A DNA stretch of 64,000 nucleotides from Saccharina japonica (taxonomy: Eukaryota; Sar; Phaeophyceae; Laminariales; Laminariaceae). The stretch is taken from assembly GCA_008828725.1 (NCBI GenBank), contig MEHQ01004261.1, forward strand, positions 66,232 to 130,231, in the 5' to 3' direction. Made by a program: the position numbers and the translations under genes. Below the pieces are notes generated by a model, which had not been told where the DNA came from, ran no database searches, and saw only the letters and a program-made list of their open reading frames with translations. Of this stretch, positions 54,401-63,420 are shown piece by piece. The first letter of the stretch is position 1. Every line of letters begins with the position of its first letter.

Positions 54401-57400
54401 AGATGATCTGCCCGATATGTGAACCCATACCCTTCGCCTACACGTGAATCGAACAGATCCCAATGGGCACAAACACGTGCACAAGAGCCGTCGCCACATG
54501 TCATAGAGTTAGACCCCCCCCCCCCGCACAAGGGGCGTGATCGTATCACGTAGGGTGTACCTGGTATATGGTAAGGCATCCACGAGGCAGATACATAGTA
54601 ATACCCATTGCTGTCTCTGGAAGTGGCCACACCAGAAATCAAAACCAATTCATTGGAGGCTGTCGTCCATATGTGCAAGTCCGCCTCACAGGCGGTTCTT
54701 AGCCGGGATGCAGCTCACCCCCCATGCGACTACCTGACGGCGCTTCGCGCTTGGTGCAAGCAATGTCTACCCGGTTGGTGAAAACCCAACATGCTCCGTC
54801 CCGGCATTGTAGGGATGCGAGGGTCTATGGTCATACGACTACGGCCGTGCACGACATGAGTACACCCCTCCCCCCGGGCAAACATGATCAACAGGTCCTG
54901 CACATCATACAAATCGCAGAACACATCTGCCCCGGAAGATCTAGACCCTGAACTGGGGATCTGATGTGATGTGATCTCATCTCATCTCATCTGTCCCATC
55001 CGTGAAAGCTTACCTTTCGCTTACGCGCGTGGTCCAGCAGATCTCCGTTAGCCACTCGCGGAGGCGGCTCCTCCCAGTCGCGCGCCTGGAGCTTACCCTT
55101 GTTCCGGTCCACTCCCATCCGAAACGCCTGCCCGCGAACGTGGCTGTTTTCCAGCGCAAAGGAGGCGTTATTGACAGAATACCGACAAGGCGGGGAGGAG
55201 TTTAAGGACAAAAAAAGCAGGAGGGAGAAAAACGTTACAAAAGTACATTAAACCTACCGGTATAGTCTAAACTATTACGGGGAACCATAGTAAATAGGAC
55301 AAAATATCGTTAGTAAAAATAAGAAAATATATAGGTTTTCGTGTGTACTGTAGGTCCTATTTACTACATTAGCCCACCCCGTAATAAGCAAAATATATAC
55401 CAGGTATCAGGTATGAAATAAAAGCGATGCTATACGATTTTGAGCGCCGGCTTTCGAGTAATAAATCAACCCTCCGGGCAGCTCCGGGTGATGTGCACAC
55501 GCGCGCATGAGGGTGAAAGTACAAGGTTATTCGACTGATAATGCTTGGATTGGAATATGCGCAACGTGAGGGAGATATGTACCGTTCTATTTGCTCTTTG
55601 AGTCGACTTTCGATAATGCAACACCGCCGAGATGCAGCATATGAACACCCGTGTACCAGGCATACTACCATTCAAGCATGGTTGGAACACGCACAGAACA
55701 TATACAGTAGGATGACAAAGCGAAAAGGAAAGAAAAAACAGAGGGAGCGCATAGTATCTAGTCTTTCATGGTGGCTGGCTGAATGCTCCCGCCAAGTGTT
55801 GCCACGACGAAACGTACACAAAAAAAATATGTGCGGACGAAATAAGGTAAGCAACCCGAAAAGGGGTTGCTTTGCTTGTTGCTTTTTAGGGGTTTTTTGT
55901 TGCATTGCTTAAGCAAGTTACTTGCTTACTTGCTTTGTATGGCGTACATACCATACTCAATAAAACCCATACGTAAAAATATTAGCTCATTTTAGTATAG
56001 CTATACTAAAACCCATACGTTGTATTTGTACACTAAAACACGCACACTTATTATGTAAAGTTTTTAATACGTAAAAATATTAGCGCATTTTAGTATAGCT
56101 ATACTAAAACCCATACGTTGTATTTGTACACTAAAACACGTCCACTATTATGTATAGTTTTTTAATAGGCATACTAAAAGCTATACAAATTATTCGTGTG
56201 GCGTTTAGGATACCATACTCAAAACCATAGAGCTGAAACGAGCAAATAAGCACGGCTTTGTTGCTTCGAGTACGTTTACAAAAAAGCACGCTCAAAAAGC
56301 AACAATAAGCGTGTATTTTTAGTTGCTTACCAACACTAGAAACGACCGTACTGCACAATTGTTTCGTTTCGTTTTTAATCGAGTGTACATACACATATCC
56401 ATGTGTTTAAAAGGGATATGGGATGGTATACCCGTACTTGTTTGTTTTCTCCCATCGAGATGCATTTTTGTTGTTTCATCCTGTTTTTGTGACCACAGGC
56501 AGGATTTCAGGGAAATGCAATCATCATATAGAACAGACAAAGGAAAAGGGACATGCCCTTACCTACCGTACGCGTGCTTCATCAATAAGACGGCACGAGA
56601 AAAGCCCACCAACATCAGTATCACAGACAACAACATCACGACAGAACCAGGACGGCACAAGAACATCACACTGACCCATCACGACAGCATACCGAGACAT
56701 CACGACAACATCAACATGACAAATATCTCCGTTGCAACATCTCGATAAAACCCCGACGGCATTGAGATGACACGACAACCGCATCACGGCATTCTCATGA
56801 CAACAGCATCAAGGTATCATAACGACAACAGCATGCTACCACGACAAAACAAGACGACGATAGCATCATGTCAACATCACGACAACACAAACGTACCATC
56901 AGGACAGCACCACGACACCGATAACATCATGACCTCCACACCAATATGACAACATCGCCAAGACACGACAACATTAAATAATATCATCACGACAGCAACG
57001 CTACGACGGAGGGCGCCACGACAACACCCACACAACACGACAACATCAGCATCAGCATACCCATCAATATGACAACACCACGCCCACGATAGCGTCCTGA
57101 CCTTAACCCATTCAGAACTGAAAAAAAAAAAAATCCTACACTAATTCCAAGTAGTTTGTGCCGAGATATGTGGGACCAGTTCTTAACCCTTACTCGTATA
57201 GGACTGGAGTCCCGTTTTGGGGACAAATTACTTGGAATTTGAGTGGTTTGTCCCCGAAACGGGACTGCAGTCCTAAAAGGGTTAAGGGGTTAACACTATA
57301 ACATGACAACAATCACCACTACAGTAGTGGGTACGCCGATGCAAGAGAGGGTACTCTATATAAGAGAACAGTACAGTAAAAGAGGGGCCAAATCGGCTGG

Positions 57401-57981
57401 ACCCGCCTACACTACACCTGTAGTATATTTCCCACTGTGGATAAAACAGAAGGCTAGTTAACAGAGTTATTTTCGGCCTATATACTTCTATGATACCACA
57501 CCTCTCTTATATAGGGGTACCCACTGTACATGAAAACATCACTCCAAGTAGTACGCGTCAGATGTTAAGAATCTGATAATTAAGAATCTGAGACTGAGAT
57601 TTGGGGCGGGGGGGATAAGAATGCGACCTCTTTTGTGCTGAAAATAGTGTGAACCACACCCAGTCTTACATAGGGATGAACTCCAGTCTGGCCAGAAATA
57701 AGAGAACATCTCTCAACATCTGTCGCGTACTATATTTGAACCAACGATTGATAACAAAAAAAAACACATGTCCAAAACATTCACGAACCGAATCTGATTA
57801 TGGTTACTACGGTTCCTCCGTAATGCTACAACACGACAACATCGCCACGACGCCATCACGAGGGCGCCCCGACAGCAACCTCGCCAAGACGACAACACAA
57901 CAGCCCCCACCTTCTGTTGGACATCACATGGCCGCTCGTTCCCGACCCACGCGGCGTCCGTATCCCGACATTGTTGTACAT
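43276..57981 (-). CDS. CWC21: Cwc21/SRRM2-type spliceosome protein with long RD/S/KG-rich tail (7 exons)
   Basis: Complete gene of 977 codons with all exon phases consistent. Cwc21/SRRM2 proteins sit at the catalytic centre of the spliceosome near Prp8 and the 5' splice site. Exon 1 encodes MYNNVGIRTPRGSGTSGHV, matching the near-invariant N-terminus of the family (human MYNGIGLPTPRGSGTNGYV). Exons 2-3 give LLDHARKRKVEAKIFELQEA, then ERGFSDVEIEEK: the cwf21 helix. Exon 4 carries DNRRMREAFGLGDDYAAGD, equivalent to human ERLRAAFGISDSYVDG. The last exon is a 737-residue low-complexity tail. Yeast Cwc21 is about 135 residues and human SRRM2 about 2,750, so this is intermediate, but its tail is rich in Arg-Asp rather than classical Arg-Ser repeats. 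Confidence 0.95.
45918..46482 (-). repeat. Element D, full-length reversed copy next to a second D end
   Basis: Runs from C run/TATATTTTAGGTTGGGTTGG to GGTCTATGGTCATACGACTA and AGTACACCCCCC. A separate D end (CCGTGCACGATACGAGTACA) abuts it at 45,918-45,958. Lies in the last intron of the CWC21/SRRM2 gene. Confidence 0.88.
46840..47150 (+). repeat. Element D2 followed by element D
   Basis: D2 (TCATTTGTTGCTTGCCTTAG ... TTTCGCCGCCTGTGG) then a short G run and D (TACCCATGTCATGGATGGCC...). The same D2-D order occurs at 50,463-50,760. Confidence 0.8.
47285..47465. repeat. Repeat P with inverted AGTGCCGGTTGTCGCTAT
   Basis: GTGCCGGTTGTCGCTATA is inverted at about 47,338 (TATAGCGACAACCGGCAC). Right part as at 27,150-27,330. 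Confidence 0.75.
47608..47682 (-). CDS. CWC21: CWC21/SRRM2 exon 6
   Basis: Twenty-five codons between TTCACAG and GTGGGC: VDGGDGGGGKRVDSRDAALE plus ERMEK. Phase 0 both ends. Confidence 0.88.
48140..48700 (+). repeat. ~57-bp minisatellite with AAGGCATGCCTT palindrome, about ten units
   Basis: Unit GGCATGCCTTATCGTTGGAA, TAGCCTTATCGTCCAATAAG, GCGTATGCCTTAAAA. Each unit carries several small palindromes. Confidence 0.93.
49078..49290 (+). repeat. Element D, partial copy
   Basis: G run, GTCATGTTGTGCAAGGCCGT through GAGCTGCATCCTACGTCG; breaks off at GAGGCGGGCG. Confidence 0.85.
49528..49645 (-). CDS. CWC21: CWC21/SRRM2 exon 5 (charged coiled coil)
   Basis: Encodes EREAKDKAWEDNKAAKLAEV, then EFKNKEKRRREKA. 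A highly charged helix. Phase 2 in, 0 out; donor GTGCGG. Confidence 0.9.
49780..50165. repeat. (CCAACACCA)n intron start
   Basis: Plus-strand ACC/AAC low complexity immediately after the exon 4 donor of CWC21/SRRM2, i.e. (GTTGGTG)n on the gene strand, as in the PI4K introns. Confidence 0.88.
50166..50416 (-). CDS. CWC21: CWC21/SRRM2 exon 4
   Basis: Starts VAEVRKGLEEM (continuation of the helix) and includes HMREVKKAEDNRRMREAFGL, then GDDYAAGDAFDEDAQERK. Donor GTGAGG at 50,165. Its acceptor lies only about 25 bp from a poly(G) tract and repeat insertion, which on the gene strand forms the pyrimidine tract. Confidence 0.94.
50440..50760 (+). repeat. Element D2-D composite beside a splice acceptor
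   Basis: 22 G at 50,441-50,462, D2 (TACTCATTAGTTGCTTGCCT ...), a second G run and a D start. The first G run ends about 25 bp from the CWC21/SRRM2 exon 4 acceptor. Confidence 0.85.
51555..52055 (+). repeat. ~110-bp tandem repeat, four to five units
   Basis: Unit GGGGACAACTACTCTG, GTTTGGAAACAACAATGG, TTTCAAAACAT, ATCCGTCATTTATAAAAATG, GCCCAGCAACGATGCTA. Confidence 0.93.
53095..53265. repeat. CGGGT/ACCCG inverted array
   Basis: GGGTCGGGTCGGGTCAGG, spacer GAGCGGCGAGAGTTTGAAAA, then GACCCGACCCGACCCG and TTTCGAAAAGTTCCTGACCC. The two arms pair. Confidence 0.85.
53355..53440. mobile_element. MITE family E, half copy
   Basis: ATTACGGAGGGCCTTAGTAA and GTAAAAATAGGTAAATATAA; the other end is missing (a lone GGCCCCCCGTAAT lies at 53,790). 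Confidence 0.65.
53827..53901 (-). CDS. CWC21: CWC21/SRRM2 exon 3 (cwf21 helix)
   Basis: Twenty-five codons; acceptor TTTCAG, donor GTAAGA. Reads VEAKIFELQEAMVERGFSD, then VEIEEK: the cwf21 motif (LELQ/E..L...G[YF]SD.EIEEKV). Confidence 0.96.
53975..54420. repeat. Repeat H with a 41-bp tandem core
   Basis: Unit GGTTGGATCTGTACTTATAC plus AGATCCTGAACAGCACCTCA, three and a half copies at 54,205-54,355, inside an H copy. Confidence 0.92.
54521..54880 (-). repeat. Element D, reversed partial copy
   Basis: C run, GCACAAGGGGCGTGATCGTA to CGTGCACGACATGAGTACAC then C/G-rich. Confidence 0.88.
55014..55143 (-). CDS. CWC21: CWC21/SRRM2 exon 2
   Basis: Acceptor AAACAG, donor GTAAGC. Encodes HVRGQAFRMGVDRNKGKLQA, then RVANGDLLDHARKRK. 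The codon split with exon 1 gives Ser, so the junction reads NRSHVRG, like human NLSLVRG. LLDHARKRK matches human ILDHERKRR. Confidence 0.95.
55264..55388. mobile_element. MITE family E, both ends
   Basis: TATTACGGGGAACCATAGTA to TTAGCCCACCCCGTAATA; TA on both sides fits a TA target. Confidence 0.82.
55940..56170 (+). repeat. Two-copy repeat with perfect TTTTAGTATAGCTATACTAAAA palindrome core
   Basis: Units at about 55,960 and 56,065: GTAAAAATATTAG then the 22-bp palindrome then CCCATACGTTGTATTTG and ACACTAAAACACG. Confidence 0.88.
56600..57100 (+). repeat. Degenerate (CATCACGACAACA)n
   Basis: Low-complexity CA/CGA-rich stretch between CWC21/SRRM2 exons 1 and 2; continues weakly at 57,825-57,900. 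Confidence 0.75.
57103..57186 (+). mobile_element. piggyBac-like MITE, family B, exact TTAA both sides
   Basis: TTAA 57,103-57,106 and 57,183-57,186; ends CCCATTCAGAACTG and GACCAGTTC. Shares its right TTAA with the next MITE. Confidence 0.88.
57183..57285 (+). mobile_element. piggyBac-like MITE, family C, exact TTAA both sides
   Basis: TTAA 57,183-57,186 and 57,282-57,285; ends CCCTTACTCGTATAGGACTG and GCAGTCCTAAAAGGG. Arms CCCGTTTTGGGGACAA / TTGTCCCCGAAACGGG pair. Confidence 0.9.
57911..57981 (-). CDS. CWC21: CWC21/SRRM2 exon 1 (start codon)
   Basis: ATG at 57,981; encodes MYNNVGIRTPRGSGTSGHVM and SNR, donor GTGGGG after 57,911. The start is fixed by family conservation: the protein normally begins MYN-x-[IV]-G. 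Phase 2 out. Confidence 0.96.
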
Positions 57982-58402
57982 ATTCTCCGCCCCCCCGTCA
58001 CCGAAATACGCCTCTTCCGATAGAAACCCGCGCTTTTGACAGCTTCGCCTCCTGCCGCCACACACGTCACCCGCAAAAATCCAGCAGCTGCACTACCCTA
58101 ATCTCCAGCTAGAGAGAGAGAAGAGTGCTGCCCTTTTGCCTCAAGCGAGCGCGGCGAGAGAGAGAGAATACGCCGAAAATACTAAAGCTGATGGGGGATT
58201 AAAACAAAAGAAAAAAACGCGTATGTACCGGGTACATAAGAATAAGAGGGAGCGCACACGAACACAAAACAGAAACAAAAACAGCAACAGAAAAGGAAAA
58301 GCGAAAACGCGGGTTGAGTTAGTTAGGGGAGGTTGGCCTCGGTTAATTAACCCTGTTGGGGGGGGCAGAGGGGTAAAAATTGACGGGGAAAAAAAAACGG
58401 TT

Positions 58403-58746
58403 TCAGCAACGATGATACCGCGCGATTGAAGGGTGATACAGCTTTAGCGTACGAGCTATAGATATGTACGTGCAATGCAGGGAGTCAGTCGTAAGGCGCG
58501 GACGGGCACAACACACAACCTGCCCGAACTGCTGATAGGCGATCACGCTGCTCGTATATAGACGCTTGATACCACCAAATTTTTCCAAAAAAAGTCGATG
58601 CAAATCGAAAAGCAGTGGGGATTATAATGAGCCCTGTGCGCGATAGATGACAAGGAAGGCGTGTACCTGCCGGGGTGTGGAATCAAGGTGTTGATAGACG
58701 CTTGTGACCACCACGGATTGTCCACAAGGTCGCGGAGCGTGAACCT
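58403..58746 (-). CDS. Candidate last two exons of the membrane-protein gene
   Basis: Exons 58,667-58,746 (RFTLRDLVDNPWWSQASINT) and 58,403-58,550 join by a split Ser codon. The plus strand over the first exon also has an open frame ending at a strong donor (GAG/GTGAGATGG near 58,756), so a plus-strand exon is the alternative. Confidence 0.38.
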
Positions 58747-61700
58747 CTACTGCGAGGTGAGATGGAACGTACTGCAAGAGAGATGGCCCCTAAAGAGCGA
58801 AATAGTAGGGGTCTTCACGGGTCAGGACAAACCTCGCGGGTCGGGCCGGGCCGGGCCGGGTCACGGTGACCTGGCCCGACCCGTGAGATTTGGAAAACCA
58901 ACCCGACCCGACCCGACCCGACCGTGAGGTTTGAAGACTTCCTGAACCCGACCATCTGGTCGCGTCATGGTCTCGTCAGAGCCCTGTAATAATGTTACCA
59001 TTCTGTCCCGAAATATGAGGATATGTTTTATTAACTATTAATATACAAACGGTCCTTATATCTAGGGACAGAGTGTTACGGTATACCAGGTATGATGAAA
59101 AACATGTATGTCCGGTGGCGCAGATGTATCATATTGCTGTCTATCGGCAGTCGAAGCAGGCCAGGTACGCACGAAACGGAAGGCTTGTATGCTGTTTACG
59201 CGGGAGAATCTCATCTTCAGCAGTTCTCCTCACCTTCCATTGTGAGAAGATGTGAAAGAGAGATCTTCATATATGACAAATCTAACCCCCGGAACCACGC
59301 GCCAGATCATGCGGACTAACTACACGGGTCCCACCCGGCAACATGAGCTAAATCATATACTTCGTATGCAAGATCGCGAATAGATCTGCCTTGAAAGGTC
59401 TACTACTTATAGATCACGAAATGGGAATCGATGATCAATCTGATCTACCTGTCCGTCTATCTTTCCCTCCGGGGTGTGAAAATGTTCCCGAGAAAAGTTA
59501 CCAGTACGACATCGGCCACATCAAAGCAGCGCAGGTGGCTTGAGGTACCTTTTTTTTTGTTTCCCATTTATTATCTTCGCCCTTCCTTTATCTCTCCTTC
59601 CTGGCCGTAACTCAGATCCGGGGTCACAAAGCAGGCTCCTCTCCCTCCTCCCCCACTACGGTTCGTGCCTTGCATTTTTATCGCGAGAAGATTTCAGCCC
59701 TCCCTTCCCTCGTCGACTCTCATCGAATTGTGCCTACCCACGCTACTATAAATAGGCGCTCTCGGCAGCTGATTCCGTGTTTTATTTTTTTTTGCAAATA
59801 AACTCAAAAGCCCGACCCACGTGGGGACTCCATAAATCAACTCTTAGAAGCGTTCGAGGGTACAACTAGACCATCGGGGCGATACAGAGGGTTAGTCCGA
59901 ACTGCAATGCACGGAGAAATTCAGGCAGACACACGCGCGCAGCAGCATGGTACGAGTGAAGACCGCATTCGACGTATAATATTAACAGGTAGGGCTGTGA
60001 ATAAGGCATGCCTTATTGCTTACTAAGGCATGCCTTATTGGCTGGACTTCACCGCAAGTTACATTTAGTTGGATTATTTGGATGTGGCCAAGTAAGCCGA
60101 CTAACCGACTTATTTTAGGTATACACGAGTATACGAATATACAAACTACACAAAAAACACGATCCGAGCCGCAAACGCATTGTCGAGCGAGGTACAAAAA
60201 GCAGAAACCCGCCAATTGCCGCGCGAGCGGCTATCATACCTGTAATACCTTGCCAACTAATAGCCAACTAGTAACTGGTAGTGGACGACTTGTACCACCC
60301 AACCTACAGCCTTAACTACAGCAGTAGTGGACTCCCAGTAGTGCCGGTTGCCGTGCCGGAGCAAGAACTGGTCCCACGTATTCGGGGACAAACTACTTGG
60401 AATAAGTGTGGCATAAGTTTTGCACTTCTGAAGGGCTTTTCGTCAAGGGTTTCGAGTTTTTCGGTTTTCCCCGGAAACACCGTCCTCGAGTACTGAAAAA
60501 AAAAAAAGGATTTTTTTGGATTTTTTTCCGAAATAAAGGCATCGTTAAGAACGACACCTACTCGTATCTATATGTACTTGCATTTTGTATACGTATTGTT
60601 TTTTTTTTGTGACAAAGCACCCTCTCAAATCAGAAAATTCGCCTGAGACCATATGCCGGTTTCTTGATATAGGGCTTGATAGGGCCGGTACTCTGTACGT
60701 ATGTATTACATGTACATCTACAGACTACCTGGTAACTATCCTTAGGGCTTGAGCGAGAAAAGTCGAAAACAACCTACGATTACGACGTACTTGGTACACC
60801 ATTACACTAATCACGCAGTGGTCGTTCCTGCAATCGTCACCTTTTAGCGTCTGCCAGTATACCAGTACAGCAGTATACCAGTACAGCAGTACAGGACACC
60901 TGAGAAGAAACCGGAAAGCTGGCCCAGGCTGGATTTCGTATTTGAGAGAGGGTGTCCTTTACAATAACTTCAAGATGACGACTCTCGCATTTCTTATTTT
61001 CCTCTAAATGTCAGTCTGGCTTTCTCACTACTGCCGTAGCCTGTTTCTTGGTAGGTGTCCTGTACTGCCGTGTGCTTGTATTTCATAGTCGTGGTTGTCA
61101 GTTTTCGGGAGACCAGGCATATAAACATATAATACTGGTGCATTTTCACACGAGTAAAAACGTGACGGGGCTTGCAGCAGGTACGTGTGCATGTGCAATA
61201 CGCCGTACGTTGCCGCTCTGCCAAAACTGCGCCCGTACTTTGGGCTATGCTCGTAGAATACATACATACGTACCTCGTATCAATCTGTCCCGAAATATAA
61301 GAACCGTTTGTTTGTATAACATTAATATAAAACGATCTTTATATTTTGGGACATACTTGGACTAGTAATACTGAATTATATGTACTCTTACGTACGTACA
61401 TCCTGCATCCACACTAACACGCCCTTACCCTTACACTCTGCCTTATATGGACTCAGAACGGGTATACAGATACAGCAGCAGTACAGCAGTACGTACGGGC
61501 CCGCCCGCCATACAGAAACAAAAATACCCTTGGTACGCGTACGAGTACATACCTGGTATTTGTACATACTGCTGTATGTACAATACCCTCTGGTATGTAC
61601 GCACGAGCAAGGCTCGAAACGTTCTCGGGAAAAAAAGGCTGTTGTACGTACCAGGTATACCGCTAGGATTTGGTGTGGTGGAGCTCGCAGCTGAACACGA

Positions 61701-62406
61701 TTTCTGAACCCCAATTTCTTAGCGTCGCCCAAGAAGTGAGCCTACAGGTTCTTATTACCAGGTAGGTTCTTTCTTTTTCGTGGGCTGTATTGGAAGGCTC
61801 CAAAATCCAAAGCAACCAGAGAATGCAACGACACAGCACAGTAGCAACGAAGCAACACCCAAGCAGCCCAGCAGGCAGTACGCAAGCAAAAAGGAGGAAC
61901 AAGACCCCAGACACCTGAAAAAATAATGAAAAATGTCAAATCTCGGTCAATTTGTCAAAATTGTCGTTTTGTCAAAATGTCTTGATATTCTGATGCTCAT
62001 CGTTGTGTCCATATGGTACCACAGACACTATCCGACAAAATTAAGAGCAGCCAGTCGCTGGCAAAGCGCCCGCGCCAACAGTTGACCACGGTGGACAAGC
62101 ACGCTTCTTCTTATGCGGCAAAGCACAGCAGCAGGCAAGGCAAGCGGCATTTACCTCTAATCGCCACACCGCCTGAGCAGGCTGGCGATACCACACCACA
62201 ACCACCGCAAAACACTCGGAGCAAACCAATCCTCCTCCGTCCGGATCTCTAAAAGCTGCGAGTTTTTTTGCAAGTTGCCGAGCCGAGCCGTGCAGTGTTC
62301 ACCTCTAGGATCTCCCACGCGTTGCCACTGCCTGGATGGAAGGCTCACCTCAAACCGGGGGGTCGAAGCCGAAAGGTTGCGGCGATGCTCACGCCCAAAA
62401 GTTCTA
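58403..62406 (-). CDS. Unrecognised membrane protein, 5 exons seen, 5' end incomplete
   Basis: Five exons splice in phase to 178 codons plus stop: 62,349-62,406 (LLGVSIAATFRLRPPGL); 62,155-62,248 (GLVCSECFAVVVVWYRQPAQ); 61,759-61,914 (membrane-like VSGVLFLLFACVLPAGLLGC and a second hydrophobic stretch LCRCILWLLWILEP); 58,667-58,746 (FTLRDLVDNPWWSQASINTL, then IPHPG); 58,403-58,550 (SVIAYQQFGQVVCCARPR to stop). The first three have strong splice sites (TTTTTTCAG, GTAAAT, GTGAGC, GTAATA). The last two are weaker, and exon 3 could instead run to a stop at 61,663. I do not recognise the family and assign no function. Confidence 0.5.
58815..58935. repeat. CGGGCC/ACCCG inverted array
   Basis: GGGTCGGGCCGGGCCGGG, then CCGTGAGATTTGGAAAACC and ACCCGACCCGACCCGACC. 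Same design as 53,095-53,265. Confidence 0.82.
59002..59070. mobile_element. Tiny MITE, CTGTCCCGAAATAT ends
   Basis: 69 bp: CTGTCCCGAAATATGAGG to CCTTATATCTAGGGACAG. A second copy is at 61,285-61,353 (CTGTCCCGAAATATAAG to CTTTATATTTTGGGACA), and a remote relative at 62,685-62,785. Confidence 0.75.
59575..60360. other. Repeat R copy, then plain sequence
   Basis: Repeat R at 59,575-59,745. 59,990-60,060 has AAGGCATGCCTTATTG units related to the 48.1-kb minisatellite. A GGATTATTTGGATGTGGCC...CTAACCGACTTATTT segment also resembles 47,800-47,850. No gene supported. Confidence 0.6.
60364..60440 (-). mobile_element. piggyBac-like MITE, family B, degenerate
   Basis: AAGAACTGGTCCCACGTATT to TTGCACTTCTGAAGGG; TTAA lost. 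Confidence 0.65.
61759..61914 (-). CDS. Membrane-protein exon with two hydrophobic helices
   Basis: Fifty-two codons after a textbook acceptor (TTCATTATTTTTTCAG). About 38 residues are strongly hydrophobic, broken by Cys/Arg, consistent with two membrane spans; the end is charged (NTAHEKERTYL). If the GTAATA donor is not used, translation continues about 30 residues to a stop at 61,663. Confidence 0.62.
62155..62248 (-). CDS. Membrane-protein exon (CSECFAVVVVWYRQ)
   Basis: Acceptor GCTTTTAG, donor GAG/GTAAAT. The frame DPDGGGLVCSECFAVVVVWY is set by phase agreement with both neighbouring exons. Confidence 0.58.
62349..62406 (-). CDS. Membrane-protein exon (LLGVSIAATFRL)
   Basis: Donor GTGAGC is strong; the acceptor is one of two AGs three bases apart (CTCTAG, TAG). 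Encodes LLGVSIAATFRLRPPGL. Confidence 0.5.
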
Positions 62407-62699
62407 CTAGAGGTATAAAGGCGTTTTTGTCCAGGGGAGATATGAGCGCTAAACGAGAGAAATCCAACGTGATTTTTCTGCCCTTCGCTGCTTGTGCTCT
62501 TGGTGTCTGTGCTGCCTCTCTGTGCGTGTGTGGTCCAGAGTTTTCCTCTTGCCTGTATCTACCCTAGTACACCGGTTCAGATTCATGTGCGCCCTTCGCT
62601 AACAGACCATACTCCAATCGACGATATGCAGAGTGTCAACAGGGTGACAGTTTGAGCGGCCCCTGAAGAGATCGCTTGTAAATAATGTACAATGTCCGT

Positions 62700-63180
62700 A
62701 AATGTAAGGACCGTTTTAATTTTAATTTAAACTAAACACGCTCCTTATGGTTTCGTACATGCTGTCGGTAAGTGTAAGAAACATTTCAGCGTTTCACACT
62801 TTACACGCGCGGGAAAGATAACGACGCAAACTGCTATGTAGTAGGTAAGAGTACCGGTAGTTCGGTAGGTCAGTACTCTACTGGGCGACTACTTACTGTA
62901 GATGCTACATACCGTTGTGCTATGTTGTGCGGGATCTGCATAGTACGGACCCAACCCAGCAGTACTACTGGTGTAGATCCTACCGGTATGATAAGTTTTG
63001 TGTAGGATCTGCATACGACAGATCCAACCCACCCAAGAAGCGTGTGCTAAATCATCATGCAGAATATACGCCCCCATCCGGCAACATGATGAGCTACTTC
63101 CTCATAGACCATACCTGGTACAGAGATAGATCATGAATCTATCATTATGATTTTGTCTGCCCTGAAAGATCTAGATAATT
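62700..63180. repeat. Repeat H copy (62,895-63,180)
   Basis: CGGGATCTGCATAGTACGGACC, CCAACCCACCCAAGAAGC and GATCTAGATAATTCATGA. Nothing else recognised in 62,600-62,890. Confidence 0.65.
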
Positions 63181-63420
63181 CATGAAGTAGTAAAAGTGGG
63201 GGCTGGGTGAACTGTCCCTGCGTGGAGCGTTTACGACGTAGCGCGTGTTTAGCTTCACGAGACCTCTGCTCACACTTTTTTCTGCATCCAGAAGAAGCGG
63301 GAGGTTACTTCCAACGGTGAACCAGCGACGGCTTACGTCAAGCCGGGGCAAAATGTGACTCGAGGTCCGGTCTCTACAACAACAAGCGTTGACGGAGCGA
63401 TGTCCAAAAAAAGAAGAGAG
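63145..63420 (-). CDS. Possible coding stretch upstream of the membrane-protein gene
   Basis: Open frame reading RRWFTVGSNLPLLLDAEKSV, then SRGLVKLNTRYVVNAP. Looks codon-like, but a strong donor (GAC/GTAAGC at about 63,334) lies inside it, so the borders and even the frame are unsure. Confidence 0.25.
   Translation of the reverse strand, partial: LSSFFGHRSVNACCCRDRTSSHILPRLDVSRRWFTVGSNLPLLLDAEKSVSRGLVKLNTRYVVNAPRRDSSPSPHFYYFMNYLDLSGQTKS

Noticed and set aside
58661..58756. Plus-strand exon GVYLPGCGIKVLIDACDHHG with a strong GTGAGA donor
   Set aside because: Kept only as an alternative: the minus reading has a C/T-rich acceptor and links in phase on both sides, while the plus reading has no good acceptor.
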